From an uncultured Eubacterium sp. (lineage in GTDB: Bacteria; Bacillota; Clostridia; Lachnospirales; Lachnospiraceae): DNA of 64,000 nt. Numbering within the stretch: the first letter of the stretch is position 1; each line of letters starts with the position of its first letter. The stretch covers positions 14,538-78,537 of the forward strand of contig CAJUTM010000013.1 of NCBI GenBank assembly GCA_910589595.1. The letters are read 5' to 3'. The notes under the pieces were generated by a model, which was given only the letters and a program-made list of their open reading frames with translations, did not search any database and was not told the origin of the DNA. This document shows, one piece after another, positions 16,230-23,514 of this stretch. The position numbers and the translations under genes are program-made.

Positions 16230-16500
16230 GTGCCCCCGCACAAAAAAAGCCCTTGCTCAGCAAGGGACGAATGTTTCCGCGGTACCACCCAGATTTCTGT
16301 CATCGGTCAGACAGACTCTTTTAATACGATAACGGATATCAGCCGTCATATTCTACTCGATAATACTATCTTTCAAAAATGAAACTCCGGTGAGAAATTC
16401 AATCGCTTCCTGAACCCGACAGGACTTCCAGCCGATGACCCCGTCTCTCTGATGGAAAAAAGCAATCTGTGGACATTCGCCCGCACCATCTGCGTTTTTT
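16230..16500 (-). ncRNA. T-box leader of pheST
   Basis: The minus strand carries the conserved T-box sequence GGGTGGTACCGCGG (16274-16287) that pairs with the NCCA end of uncharged tRNA. It is followed by the terminator stem CCCTTGC-TGAG-CAAGGG and a run of seven T (about 16243-16266), with TTCGTCCC shared between antiterminator and terminator. The upstream stem I region has the AGAGAG element near 16445 and a candidate specifier loop around 16391-16400 containing UUC (Phe). Uncharged tRNA-Phe should therefore permit read-through into pheST. Confidence 0.92.
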
Positions 16501-16509
16501 ATGCAATAT

Positions 16510-16539
16510 ACTTTATCATATGGACTTTGCTGTTGTCAA
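16510..16539 (-). promoter_or_regulatory. Promoter of the pheST T-box transcript
   Basis: Minus strand consensus -35 TTGACA (16534-16539) with -10 TAAAGT (16510-16515) and an 18-base spacer. The 16540-16610 stretch upstream of it shows nothing further. Confidence 0.65.
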
Positions 16540-16610
16540 GTATCTTTTCGGCAATTGCTAAATTGTGCACAATCTAATTCAAAGCGCATTTTGCTGAATC
16601 ACTATAACTT

Positions 16611-16847
16611 TTAATAACTAATAATCATCCCGCCACGCTCGGCATAGTAGCTGCAAAGTCCTCTGGTCGGCAAAATTTCAATTTCAGCATTTTTCCACAC
16701 TTCCAAAATACTTTTCTTCAGTGTTTCTGCAAGTGCAAAATTATCACAGTGGCTGATTGATGCCTTATCCCCACGGAACCCTTTTTCCTGCATGCTTGCA
16801 ACCAGCATCTTAACTGCCTTTTTGCTCCCCCTCGTTTTGCCTTTCAC
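16611..16847 (-). pseudogene. 3' fragment of a DegV family gene
   Basis: 78 codons matching only the C-terminal end of DegV-type fatty-acid-binding proteins: KGKTRGSKKAVK, then ISHCDNFALAETL and the end TRGLCSYYAERGGMIISY. The N-terminal two thirds of a normal (about 280-residue) protein are missing. The homology begins right at the overlap with the upstream ArdA-like gene (GTGA), so the 5' part was probably replaced when the neighbouring island arrived. It could still be translated from GTG 16847 behind AGGAGAAATTATC, but a working product is unlikely. Confidence 0.7.
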
Positions 16848-17992
16848 GATAATTTCTCCTTCATCACTTCCACCGCCAATTTTAGGATTTCTTCCATGCT
16901 CTGCCCTTCCTCCAAATAGACATAGCCGCCTTCCGGCAGAAACATTCCCACTGTATCGTTTTCAATCTGTTCCCCGAACTGCTCATACAAAAAGTAATCC
17001 TCCAACTCCGGACTGATTTCATATTCCTCATGTTCCTCAATCCAGTGCCTTGCCAAATCTTCCTGATCCTGCACTTCTGGAATGAATGCAAAGGAATCCA
17101 GATGTCCGGCGAGCCTTATCAGCGATATGCTGTCGCTTACATCTGCCAGTTCTGCCACGGCAGCCAGCTTATTCCATTGTTCCTCTGTATGGAAATGACT
17201 GACCGTCTCTGCCAGTTCATTGAGCACAAACACCCCCTCATCCTCAAGGATTTTTTGAAAAATGATTTTGCATACATCATTGCGGATATTGCAATTGAGC
17301 AGCCGGACGCTGTCGCAGGAAAAATCAGCACTTCCCAGCCTCCGCAATGCTTTTTCAATGGCCTGTTCCTCACAGGGAAGATAGGCATATTCCGTCTTTT
17401 CCCTATAGTCCATCATTACCTCACACAGACAATTTTCATAATAATATTCGGGAAACACCTGACCGTCATATACTTCATCAAATGGAATTTCTTCATTTAC
17501 AAATAAAATCCCGTACTCCGTTACCTTCCCCCTGCCAGACTCCAACAGTTCCCTGCCGATTTTGGCAAAGACCGAAGGTTCCATATCTTCTTCTCCCAAA
17601 CCTCCCGACAGTGTAAGCTGGTGCAGCCGTCCGACTGATTCCATACTGCTTAAATCCTGTACCAGAGTAAAACATGAAAGATTAAAGGTCAGATTGATCA
17701 AGTCTTTTACCTGCATGAAACCGCAGTGACTGGCAGCGGCAAAAAACTGTTTCTTCTCATTTCGGTCAAAGCTGTCCATCCGCTTGGCAAGGTAGTTTAC
17801 CTCATCCAAGTCGATAAAGCGGTCCTGCAATACGGACAGTTCTTCTGGTTCGCTTACTTTATCAACAAACAGGGTAAAGTTTGTCTCATCCCACCGGTCC
17901 AGTTCCTCCAGTTTCTTTTCCATCTCATTTTCAGAACAGGGCAAGGTAAAGGCAGCAAAGTGGCTGTGATTCTGTACGGTTACTGTTATCAC
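16844..17992 (-). CDS. ArdA-like antirestriction protein
   Basis: 382 residues, very acidic and with no cysteine motif or membrane segment, as expected for a DNA mimic. It resembles the repeat-containing ArdA-like proteins of Firmicutes conjugative elements: blocks such as TEYGILFVNEEIPFDEVYDGQVFPEYYYENC (about 160-190) and ARHWIEEHEEY...YFLYEQFGEQIENDTVGMF (about 312-352) are typical. ArdA proteins shield incoming DNA from type I restriction enzymes. It starts with GTG overlapping the stop of the previous gene (GTGA), so translation is coupled. Family assignment is by recalled pattern; the acidic composition is seen directly. Confidence 0.7.
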   Translation of the reverse strand: MITVTVQNHSHFAAFTLPCSENEMEKKLEELDRWDETNFTLFVDKVSEPEELSVLQDRFIDLDEVNYLAKRMDSFDRNEKKQFFAAASHCGFMQVKDLINLTFNLSCFTLVQDLSSMESVGRLHQLTLSGGLGEEDMEPSVFAKIGRELLESGRGKVTEYGILFVNEEIPFDEVYDGQVFPEYYYENCLCEVMMDYREKTEYAYLPCEEQAIEKALRRLGSADFSCDSVRLLNCNIRNDVCKIIFQKILEDEGVFVLNELAETVSHFHTEEQWNKLAAVAELADVSDSISLIRLAGHLDSFAFIPEVQDQEDLARHWIEEHEEYEISPELEDYFLYEQFGEQIENDTVGMFLPEGGYVYLEEGQSMEEILKLAVEVMKEKLS

Positions 17993-18606
17993 GGATTCTC
18001 TCTCCTTTCTGCAAGCCGGACTGCTTTCATGCCAAACCTGCGGACTGCCATCGCATTGCAGACCAGCATAAATATCTGCGGGCGTATCAGTTCCGTATCG
18101 GCAAGGTCGCTGACTGACAGGTGCTTTGTGCCGAGATATAAATCTTTTGCTACGCAGTACAGGGTATAACCGTTTTCGTGGATTCCCTTCAGGCTGACAC
18201 CCGCAAAATCAACCGCATTTTTCTGCACATGGTGTTTCATAATCTTCCACAGCCTGTAATCTGCCGTCAGCAGATACAGGGCAGATAGAAGGGCATAATT
18301 CTGTTTGTCCATCTTTGCCGTTATTTCCTCAAATACTGCTTTATGCTTCTCATTCCGATAACTCACTGCCTTTCCCTCGCTTTCCTCCAAATATCGGCTC
18401 ACACGCTCTCCTAACGGCTTGTAACCGATTCCTGCCATGAGCGCTGACATCATTTCCTCATAACTGTCCGGTGGCGGCTGCCCCCGGATGTAGTCCTCCA
18501 TCTCTTTTTTCAGCACGGTACCACCATGCCCTTTGGGTAAAAAATTCGGAATTTCCTGCATGATATTTTCAATCTCATGGAGATGCTTTGTTCCGGTAAA
18601 ATGCAT
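17989..18606 (-). CDS. Mobile-element protein, DUF6075-like
   Basis: About 205 residues, soluble. The second half (HKAVFEEITAKMDKQNYALLSALYLLTADYRLWK, then VDFAGVSLKGIHENGYTLYCVAKDLY) resembles DUF6075 proteins found next to antirestriction genes on Firmicutes integrative elements; function unknown. Start at the ATG 18606, which has AAAGGAG nine bases upstream, rather than the TTG three codons earlier. Translationally coupled to the ArdA-like gene. The family call is tentative. Confidence 0.55.
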   Translation of the reverse strand: MHFTGTKHLHEIENIMQEIPNFLPKGHGGTVLKKEMEDYIRGQPPPDSYEEMMSALMAGIGYKPLGERVSRYLEESEGKAVSYRNEKHKAVFEEITAKMDKQNYALLSALYLLTADYRLWKIMKHHVQKNAVDFAGVSLKGIHENGYTLYCVAKDLYLGTKHLSVSDLADTELIRPQIFMLVCNAMAVRRFGMKAVRLAERRENP

Positions 18607-18623
18607 GATTTTCAACTCCTTTC

Positions 18624-18659
18624 ATAAAAAAACGGCATGGATTTTGATTTCCATACCGC
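18624..18659 (-). terminator. Terminator after the ribbon-helix-helix gene
   Basis: Stem CGGTATGGA/TCCATGCCG with an 8-base loop (about 18633-18658), followed on the minus strand by seven T. It separates the ribbon-helix-helix gene from the DUF6075-like/ArdA-like pair. Confidence 0.85.
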
Positions 18660-18693
18660 TTATGTACTATTGATTCTGTTTTCGTTCTTTTTC

Positions 18694-19020
18694 TTACTCG
18701 CCGGATTCCGTATCCGTCTCGTCTGCCTGTTTCATCTCCGCCTCTACTTCCTCGATTGCTTTTTCGATGACACTGATGAGAAATTCTTTCTGCTTGCATC
18801 CTTTCCATGCTACAGCATTCTTGAGCCTTGTAAATAACTGCTCGCTTACCTGTACTGCGATTGTTCTTGCTTCCATACGATTCACTCCTTTTTCCATAAA
18901 ATGTTCTTCGATGACCTGCTGGATAAACTGCTGTGTGCTGATTTCCCTCTGCTCAATTTCAGCTCTGACTTTGAGGTGCAGTTCTACGGGAATCTTTCCG
19001 CATAGGTTTTTCATTTCCAT
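18694..19020 (-). CDS. Tandem ribbon-helix-helix-like regulator
   Basis: 108 residues with two similar units: residues 4-42 (LCGKIPVELHLKVRAEIEQREISTQQFIQQVIEEHF) and 50-90 (RTIAVQVSEQLFTRLKNAVAWKGCKQKEFLISVIEKAIEE). Each has a short strand followed by two helices, the pattern of ribbon-helix-helix DNA-binding domains. The C-terminal tail is acidic. Such proteins are common on conjugative elements. Start at ATG 19020 behind AAAGGAG; an upstream extension is possible but has no ribosome site. Its target is not known; the island repeats at 19581-19700 are one candidate. Confidence 0.6.
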   Translation of the reverse strand: MEMKNLCGKIPVELHLKVRAEIEQREISTQQFIQQVIEEHFMEKGVNRMEARTIAVQVSEQLFTRLKNAVAWKGCKQKEFLISVIEKAIEEVEAEMKQADETDTESGE

Positions 19021-19268
19021 TGTACCAGCTCCTTTCTTTGTTTTGTTACAACCACAATACCCGAAACATATAGATATATCCATTCACAATAACCAACAAA
19101 TATATTTTGCAAACGTATGCAATAGTGACAATGATAAATAGATTTCTTTGCGTTACTTTCTCACATTCGTAGGGTAACGCCAAATTGGAATGTTAATATT
19201 CTAACTTGGTTTGTACCTTTCGCAACAAACGCTGCCACACTCGTGAAGCCAGCTCATTGTAATAAAAA

Positions 19269-19307
19269 AGACGGCACTTACTTTTTCACTAAAGATAAGT
19301 GCCGTCT
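19269..19307 (-). terminator. Terminator after the AbrB-like gene
   Basis: Perfect 12-bp stem AGACGGCACTTA/TAAGTGCCGTCT with a 15-base loop, followed on the minus strand by TTTTTTATT. Located 34 bases after the stop of the 58-residue AbrB-like gene. Confidence 0.88.
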
Positions 19308-19340
19308 GATACCTTTTTTGTCTCTCACCATAGTATTCCA

Positions 19341-19517
19341 TTATCTTCTTTCAAGTATAAATTCACCAGAATCGTTACGTCTCTCCCCTTTCTGCTTTGT
19401 CAAATACAAAAGACATACCTCATCTCCCTCATGCAGTCCTGTTGCCTCCAGTTCCTTATCCGGTATCTGGATTACCCCATCCTTTCTCAGTTTTGTTTCA
19501 ATTTCTACTAAATTCAT
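19341..19517 (-). CDS. Small AbrB/MazE-type DNA-binding protein (58 residues)
   Basis: Short gene read directly from the minus strand: start ATG 19517 behind AAAGGAGACAATT, 58 codons, stop TAA at 19341. The product begins MNLVEIETKLRKDGVIQIP and continues KELEATGLHEGDEVCLLYL, the swapped-hairpin SpoVT/AbrB fold in which IxIP and GDEV are typical. It may be a transition-state-type regulator or an orphan antitoxin; no toxin gene lies beside it. It is closely followed by a strong terminator, so it is a single-gene unit within the island. Confidence 0.72.
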   Translation of the reverse strand: MNLVEIETKLRKDGVIQIPDKELEATGLHEGDEVCLLYLTKQKGERRNDSGEFILERR

Positions 19518-19560
19518 AATTGTCTCCTTTCACGCCTTAAGCGATTTTAATAATATTAAA

Positions 19561-19597
19561 AAAGCAGACGCTCATCATCCTGACCAACTTCTGCTTT
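19561..19597 (-). terminator. Possible attenuator upstream of the AbrB-like gene
   Basis: Minus strand stem AAAGCAGA/TCTGCTTT around a 21-base loop, followed by TTTAATATT, 44 bases before the AbrB-like start. One of the TGACCAACTT repeats lies in the loop, so binding there could influence the hairpin. Confidence 0.4.
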
Positions 19598-19700
19598 CCT
19601 CTGACCAACTTTTTCTACCATATAAAAATCATGCAAACTTCGCTTCCAAAGTTGGTCAAAAAATTTTGACCAACTTGCCTGACCAACTTTTGACCAACTT
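19581..19700. repeat. Six copies of TGACCAACTT in 120 bases
   Basis: Five copies read on the plus strand (19581, 19602, 19667, 19680, 19691) and one inverted (19649-19658). The inverted copy and the one at 19667 form a 28-base palindrome with 13-base arms. The copies are exact over 10 bases with irregular spacing, so this is a binding-site cluster rather than a CRISPR. The whole gene-free stretch 19518-19893 consists of this cluster, hairpins and a 6-base inverted repeat ACTGTC/GACAGT (19831-19845). Confidence 0.75.
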
Positions 19701-19756
19701 TGGTGCAAAAACTTACGATATTCTGCACGAAGTTATGATACCCCCTAAATCGCAAA

Positions 19757-19790
19757 AAACGCTGGAAATATGCGTGTTCCCAGCGTTTTA
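19757..19790 (-). terminator. Hairpin in the repeat-rich gap
   Basis: Stem AAAACGCTGG/CCAGCGTTTT with a 14-base loop; the minus strand continues into six T. No gene ends just before it, so it may end a short untranslated transcript or insulate the island from the tsf side. Confidence 0.6.
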
Positions 19791-19893
19791 TAGGGTTCTT
19801 TATGCTCGCCACGCCCCCTCCATTCCGCAAACTGTCTACGACAGTATTGCTTCATGTCGGGTCACGGCTGTCGCCGCATACTCGTTCAAAAAA

Positions 19894-19926
19894 GGAACCA
19901 TCTGAGAGCAAGCTCTCATTGGTTCC
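19894..19926. terminator. Terminator of rpsB-tsf
   Basis: Stem GGAACC(A)ATGAGAGC with GCTCTCA(GA)TGGTTCC-type pairing and a tiny loop, flanked by T-runs on both sides, 35 bases after the tsf stop. Confidence 0.88.
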
Positions 19927-19960
19927 TTTTTCACTCGTGCGTGGCTCGTAGCTAACGCGT

Positions 19961-20896
19961 CTATTTCATCTGTGCTGCTACTTCTGCTGCAAAGTCCTCT
20001 TCTTTCTTCTCGAGTCCCTCGCCTGTCTCAAAGCGGATAAACTGTGACAACTTCAGGTTTGAACCGGTTGCCTTAGCGACAGACTGAACATACTGCGCCA
20101 CATTTTCCTTATCTTCTGCTTTTACATAAGCCTGCTCTAATAAGCACACTTCTTTGAGCTCTTTATTCAGGCGTCCGGTAATCATCTTCTCGATAATATT
20201 ATCCGGCTTGCCTGCATTCTTAGGGTCATTTTTCGCCTGTGCGAGAAGAACTTCTTTTTCTTTTTCCTTGTAGTCTTCTGACACATCGTCGGTAGAGAGG
20301 TACAGCGGACTCATAGCGGCAATCTGCATTGCCACATTCTTCAGGCACTCAACAACCTCGTCTCCGGTATTGTCTGTCTCTGCTGCCACGAGAACGCCAA
20401 TCTTGCCGCCTGCGTGGATATAATCTACTACCAGACCGTTCTCACAGGATACTTTGGCAAAACGGCGGATATTCATATTCTCACCGATTGTTGCAATTTG
20501 GGAAGCCAGTTCTTCTTTGACTGTCTTGGAAGTATCGGCAGCCCACGGCTCAGCCATAAATGCATCAATGTCTTCTGCGTCAGAAGCGCTCACCTGTGTC
20601 GCTACTGCGGCAACGAAATTCTGGAACTTTTCATTTTTAGCCACAAAATCCGTCTCACTGTTGACTTCAACGATGGCAGCGCTTTTACCATTCTCGCTGA
20701 TATTTGTCTTTACAATTCCCTCTGCGGCAATCCGGCCTGCCTTTTTCTCGGCCTTGGCAAGACCATTCTCACGAAGCCACTCAACTGCCTTATCCATATC
20801 GCCATCGGTATTTGTAAGAGCTTTCTTACAATCCATCATACCGGCGCCTGTCATCTCTCTCAATTCTTTTACCATTGAAGCTGAAATATTAGCCAT
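19961..20896 (-). CDS. tsf: Elongation factor Ts
   Basis: 311-residue nucleotide exchange factor for EF-Tu. It has the N-terminal UBA-like part with VKELREMTGAGMMDCKKAL, the TDFVAKNEKF core motif near 82-91 and the dimerisation domain. Full length, no anomalies. It follows rpsB by 24 bases as in most bacteria. Confidence 0.98.
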   Translation of the reverse strand: MANISASMVKELREMTGAGMMDCKKALTNTDGDMDKAVEWLRENGLAKAEKKAGRIAAEGIVKTNISENGKSAAIVEVNSETDFVAKNEKFQNFVAAVATQVSASDAEDIDAFMAEPWAADTSKTVKEELASQIATIGENMNIRRFAKVSCENGLVVDYIHAGGKIGVLVAAETDNTGDEVVECLKNVAMQIAAMSPLYLSTDDVSEDYKEKEKEVLLAQAKNDPKNAGKPDNIIEKMITGRLNKELKEVCLLEQAYVKAEDKENVAQYVQSVAKATGSNLKLSQFIRFETGEGLEKKEEDFAAEVAAQMK

Positions 20897-20920
20897 TGTT
20901 CAAAATCCTACCTTTCTAAA

Positions 20921-21661
20921 TTATACTGCCTCTTCTTCTGATTCTGCTTCTTCAACCGGAGCTTCATCTGCCATTGATTCACCCTGATTTGCCTCGATAA
21001 CAGCGTCCGCCATTTTGGAAACAATCAGTTTAACGGCACGAATAGCGTCATCATTTCCCGGAATAACATAATCCAATTCTTCCGGGTCGCAGTTCGTATC
21101 TACAATACCAATCAAAGGAATGCCAAGGATGTGCGCTTCCTGAATACAAATCTTCTCTTTCTTTGGGTCAACAACAAAGATAGCATCCGGAATCTCTTTC
21201 ATATCCTTAATACCGCCAAGGTTTTTCTCCAATTTTGCCCATTCCTTTTTCAGGTTAATAACCTCTTTTTTCGGAAGCACATCAAATGTTCCGTCTTCTG
21301 ACATCTTCTCAATAGCTTTCAATCTCTTGATACGAGCCTTAATCGTCTCAAAATTAGTCAGCATACCGCCAAGCCATCTCTCATTGACATAATACATACC
21401 ACAGCGCTCAGCCTCTGTCTTAATTGAATCCTGCGCCTGCTTTTTCGTACCGACAAAAAGAATTTTGCCGCCGTCGGCTGCAATTTCTTTAATCGCATTG
21501 TAGGCCTCGTCCACTTTTCCTACCGATTTCTGCAAATCAATGATATAAATACCATTTCTCTCAGTATAGATGTACTCTGCCATTTTAGGATTCCATCTTC
21601 TCGTCTGATGTCCAAAATGAACACCTGCCTCCAGTAACTGTTTCATTGAAATAACACTCAT
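20921..21661 (-). CDS. rpsB: Ribosomal protein S2
   Basis: 246-residue S2 of the small ribosomal subunit: MSVISMKQLLEAGVHFGHQTRRWNPKM at the start, LFVGTKKQAQDSI, ERWLGGMLTNFETI and the nucleotide-fold end PLIGIVDTNCDPEELDYVIPGNDDAIRAV. The acidic C-terminal tail is typical of Clostridia. The mRNA has a roughly 100-base leader with nested stems that may bind S2 for feedback control. Confidence 0.98.
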   Translation of the reverse strand: MSVISMKQLLEAGVHFGHQTRRWNPKMAEYIYTERNGIYIIDLQKSVGKVDEAYNAIKEIAADGGKILFVGTKKQAQDSIKTEAERCGMYYVNERWLGGMLTNFETIKARIKRLKAIEKMSEDGTFDVLPKKEVINLKKEWAKLEKNLGGIKDMKEIPDAIFVVDPKKEKICIQEAHILGIPLIGIVDTNCDPEELDYVIPGNDDAIRAVKLIVSKMADAVIEANQGESMADEAPVEEAESEEEAV

Positions 21662-21690
21662 TATTTCTTACCTCCATTTGGTTTTTCTTC

Positions 21691-21748
21691 CACCTGCTTC
21701 TTCTTTTTGCCACACCGATAACGGCACCATAGCAAAAATCAACAGGTG
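21691..21748 (-). ncRNA. Structured leader of rpsB, possible r-protein binding element
   Basis: Three nested pairings on the minus strand: CACCTG with CAGGTG (21743-21748 and 21691-21696), TTTTTGC with GCAAAAA (21732-21738 and 21704-21710), and an apical TGCCG-TTAT-CGGTG. It lies wholly between the promoter and the rpsB start. Autoregulatory leaders are known for rpsB in other bacteria; whether this one belongs to a known class cannot be decided here. Confidence 0.55.
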
Positions 21749-21768
21749 TGATTTTTTCAATCCGATTT

Positions 21769-21797
21769 ATTATAACACGCCGTTACACATATGGCAA
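21769..21797 (-). promoter_or_regulatory. Promoter of rpsB-tsf
   Basis: Minus strand -35 TTGCCA (21792-21797), 17-base spacer, consensus -10 TATAAT (21769-21774). No terminator is visible between the last flagellar-cluster gene (stop 21832) and this promoter, so read-through is possible. Confidence 0.88.
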
Positions 21798-21831
21798 GAA
21801 AATTTTTCTATTTTCATATGCACCGGTTCCA

Positions 21832-22374
21832 CTACTCACTCCGTGTAATAATCTTTGCAATCTGGGAATAACTTGCGCCCACCGGAATTTTATATGTGCC
21901 GGTCCGAATTTTCCGCGCCATTCCGCTTTTTTCAATATACTTATCAAAGGCGTCTGCATCTTTAATGATTCCGGCTTCTTTCATCTCCCTTGCCACGGAA
22001 CTCGATAACAATCCGTCCCGCACCGTAAATTTCCGTTTGCTCGTCGAATTACCGGCGGTTGGCTTCGGCTTGTCCTCCTTTGTAGATGTCGCCGTCGGCT
22101 TGGCGTCAGGCTTTTTTGTTGTATCCGCTGTCGGACTTTGCGATTGTTTTGGCAATGCTTCCGGTGTATCCGCGGGAGTTGCCGTTACGGCAACCGCCGA
22201 ACCACTGGCCGTCGCTGTCGCCTGCGGCGTCTTTTCAGGAAAGACCATCCCTAATTCCTTTGCCCTCTGTACGACCGTTTCGCCGGAATCCTGTTTGCGG
22301 TATCCGATAGACAGGATAAGCGCGGTAATGAGTATTCCCGCTCCCAGTCCCCGTAAAAAATATTTCTTTTTCAT
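21832..22374 (-). CDS. Membrane-anchored MltG/YceG-like protein
   Basis: 180 residues: basic N-terminus, one membrane helix (about 8-24), a Thr/Ala/Pro/Lys-rich extracellular linker (50-115) and a small C-terminal domain (SSVAREMKEAGIIKDADAFDKYIE, then RTGTYKIPVGASYSQIAKIIT). The latter is the LysM-like substrate-recognition unit seen in front of MltG transglycosylases; the catalytic part is absent. It may position a wall-related function during flagellar assembly. Its start overlaps the stop of the SwrB-like gene (TAATG), so it belongs to the fla/che transcript. Function is inferred. Confidence 0.55.
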   Translation of the reverse strand: MKKKYFLRGLGAGILITALILSIGYRKQDSGETVVQRAKELGMVFPEKTPQATATASGSAVAVTATPADTPEALPKQSQSPTADTTKKPDAKPTATSTKEDKPKPTAGNSTSKRKFTVRDGLLSSSVAREMKEAGIIKDADAFDKYIEKSGMARKIRTGTYKIPVGASYSQIAKIITRSE

Positions 22375-23042
22375 TATCTCTTGCCCCCGTACAATGCAAT
22401 AACCAGTTTCACTTCACCCTGACCGATGTTCAATTCCTTTGAAATTTCCAAAATAGATTTTCCCTCTTTATACATTTTCTGAATTTGCAAATTTACATTG
22501 CCCGGAATACTGCTCCGCTTCTCCGTCTTCGGAGCCGTCGGTTTCGCTTTCTGTTTTGGCTCCCCGACTGATTTTGGTTTCGGCGCCGCAACGGCCGGCG
22601 CGCTCTGGACAGGAGGTTTTGCAGCTTTTACTTCTTCAGTGGCAGCCGGTGACGGCTGCGGCGCTTTCACCGGCTCAAGTACGATATTTTTAATTTCCTT
22701 TTCTTTCTCATTCAGCATATTGTACATAAAAACAACTTCCTGATGGTTGTTTTCAATCTTCTCCAGCAATTGTCTCGAGAACTCGTCCACCGCCATAATC
22801 TTATCATTACACAGGCGGTTCATCTGATCCTCCGTTGTATCTACCAGTTCATTTTGTATGTCTGTCAAAATATTATCGATTCTGTCCCGAATCATCTGCT
22901 CTTCCTTTTCCGACCAGACAGCAGAGGAACGAACTGCTTCCCCGTCGTCTTCCAGTCCGGCAGCTTTCTTTCCGGAAACAAAAAAACTAATGCAAATGCA
23001 GGCAAAACCCGCAATAATTAAAAATACTTCCAAACCTGTCAT
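22374..23042 (-). CDS. DUF6115 protein in the SwrB position
   Basis: 222 residues. One N-terminal membrane helix (about 4-21), a coiled coil (about 40-115), a Pro/Ala/Lys linker and a C-terminal helix-turn-helix (IQKMYKEGKSILEISKELNIGQGEVKLVIALY). B. subtilis SwrB, which promotes hook-basal body maturation, has a similar layout and occupies the same place between sigD and rpsB. Functional equivalence is an inference from architecture and position. Start at ATG 23042 because AATGGAGGAAGTT precedes it. Confidence 0.65.
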   Translation of the reverse strand: MTGLEVFLIIAGFACICISFFVSGKKAAGLEDDGEAVRSSAVWSEKEEQMIRDRIDNILTDIQNELVDTTEDQMNRLCNDKIMAVDEFSRQLLEKIENNHQEVVFMYNMLNEKEKEIKNIVLEPVKAPQPSPAATEEVKAAKPPVQSAPAVAAPKPKSVGEPKQKAKPTAPKTEKRSSIPGNVNLQIQKMYKEGKSILEISKELNIGQGEVKLVIALYGGKR

Positions 23043-23184
23043 AACTTCCTCCATTTTCACAATTACGGCTTTTGACCTTTTACACCCAACTATGACCGTT
23101 GTTTCACAACTACGGCAATTCATCAAACATTCGAAATCCGCTGATTTACTGCGTAAATCGCTCCTTCCTCATGTTTGGCAGGTC

Positions 23185-23493
23185 TCATATCATAATATCA
23201 AAACTGCTGTTGGAACGCGGGGCCATCTTCTGCTCTTTTTTATCGTCTTTCTTTTTCTTTTTCGACCGCCCGCCGGCATACCCTTTTCCCGAGCCGCCGC
23301 TGTTATCGTATTCATTCGTCTCACTTTCCTGTGTCTCTGCCGTCTGCTGGGCCTGCTGTACCGTGTCACGCTGAAATTGTACTGCGCTCTGTTCTCCGGT
23401 ATTCTGATATTGCGTATTTTCTTTTCCCTGTATTTCTGCTGCATTGACTGTGCGCGGCGCCATCGTGACCGCATCGATTGTTCCCATTGGCAT
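23185..23493 (-). CDS. Short conserved-position protein of the fla/che cluster
   Basis: 102 residues, not recognised as a named family. It begins MPMGTIDAVTMAPRT, is rich in Gln/Glu/Ser in the middle and ends with a very basic stretch (KSKKKKKDDKKEQK) and SFDIMI. No membrane segment; probably disordered. Start at ATG 23493 behind TTGGAGGG; the overlapping frame 23190-23525 is a shadow. It lies 21 bases behind the FapA gene. The basic tail could bind membrane phospholipid or RNA, but that is a guess. Confidence 0.6.
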   Translation of the reverse strand: MPMGTIDAVTMAPRTVNAAEIQGKENTQYQNTGEQSAVQFQRDTVQQAQQTAETQESETNEYDNSGGSGKGYAGGRSKKKKKDDKKEQKMAPRSNSSFDIMI

Positions 23494-23514
23494 AACGATA
23501 CCCTCCAATCCTCA

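Noticed and set aside
16611..16847. Stand-alone small gene
   Set aside because: The sequence matches only the C-terminal end of DegV proteins, and the ribosome site before its GTG is part of the neighbouring gene; a remnant is the simpler reading.
19581..19700. Possible CRISPR array
   Set aside because: Repeats are only 10 bases, spacing is irregular (11-47 bases), one copy is inverted and there are no cas genes.
19243..19905. 220-codon open frame on the plus strand over the island gap
   Set aside because: It runs through a terminator, the antisense of the AbrB-like gene and the repeat cluster, lacks a ribosome site and has a random-looking translation.
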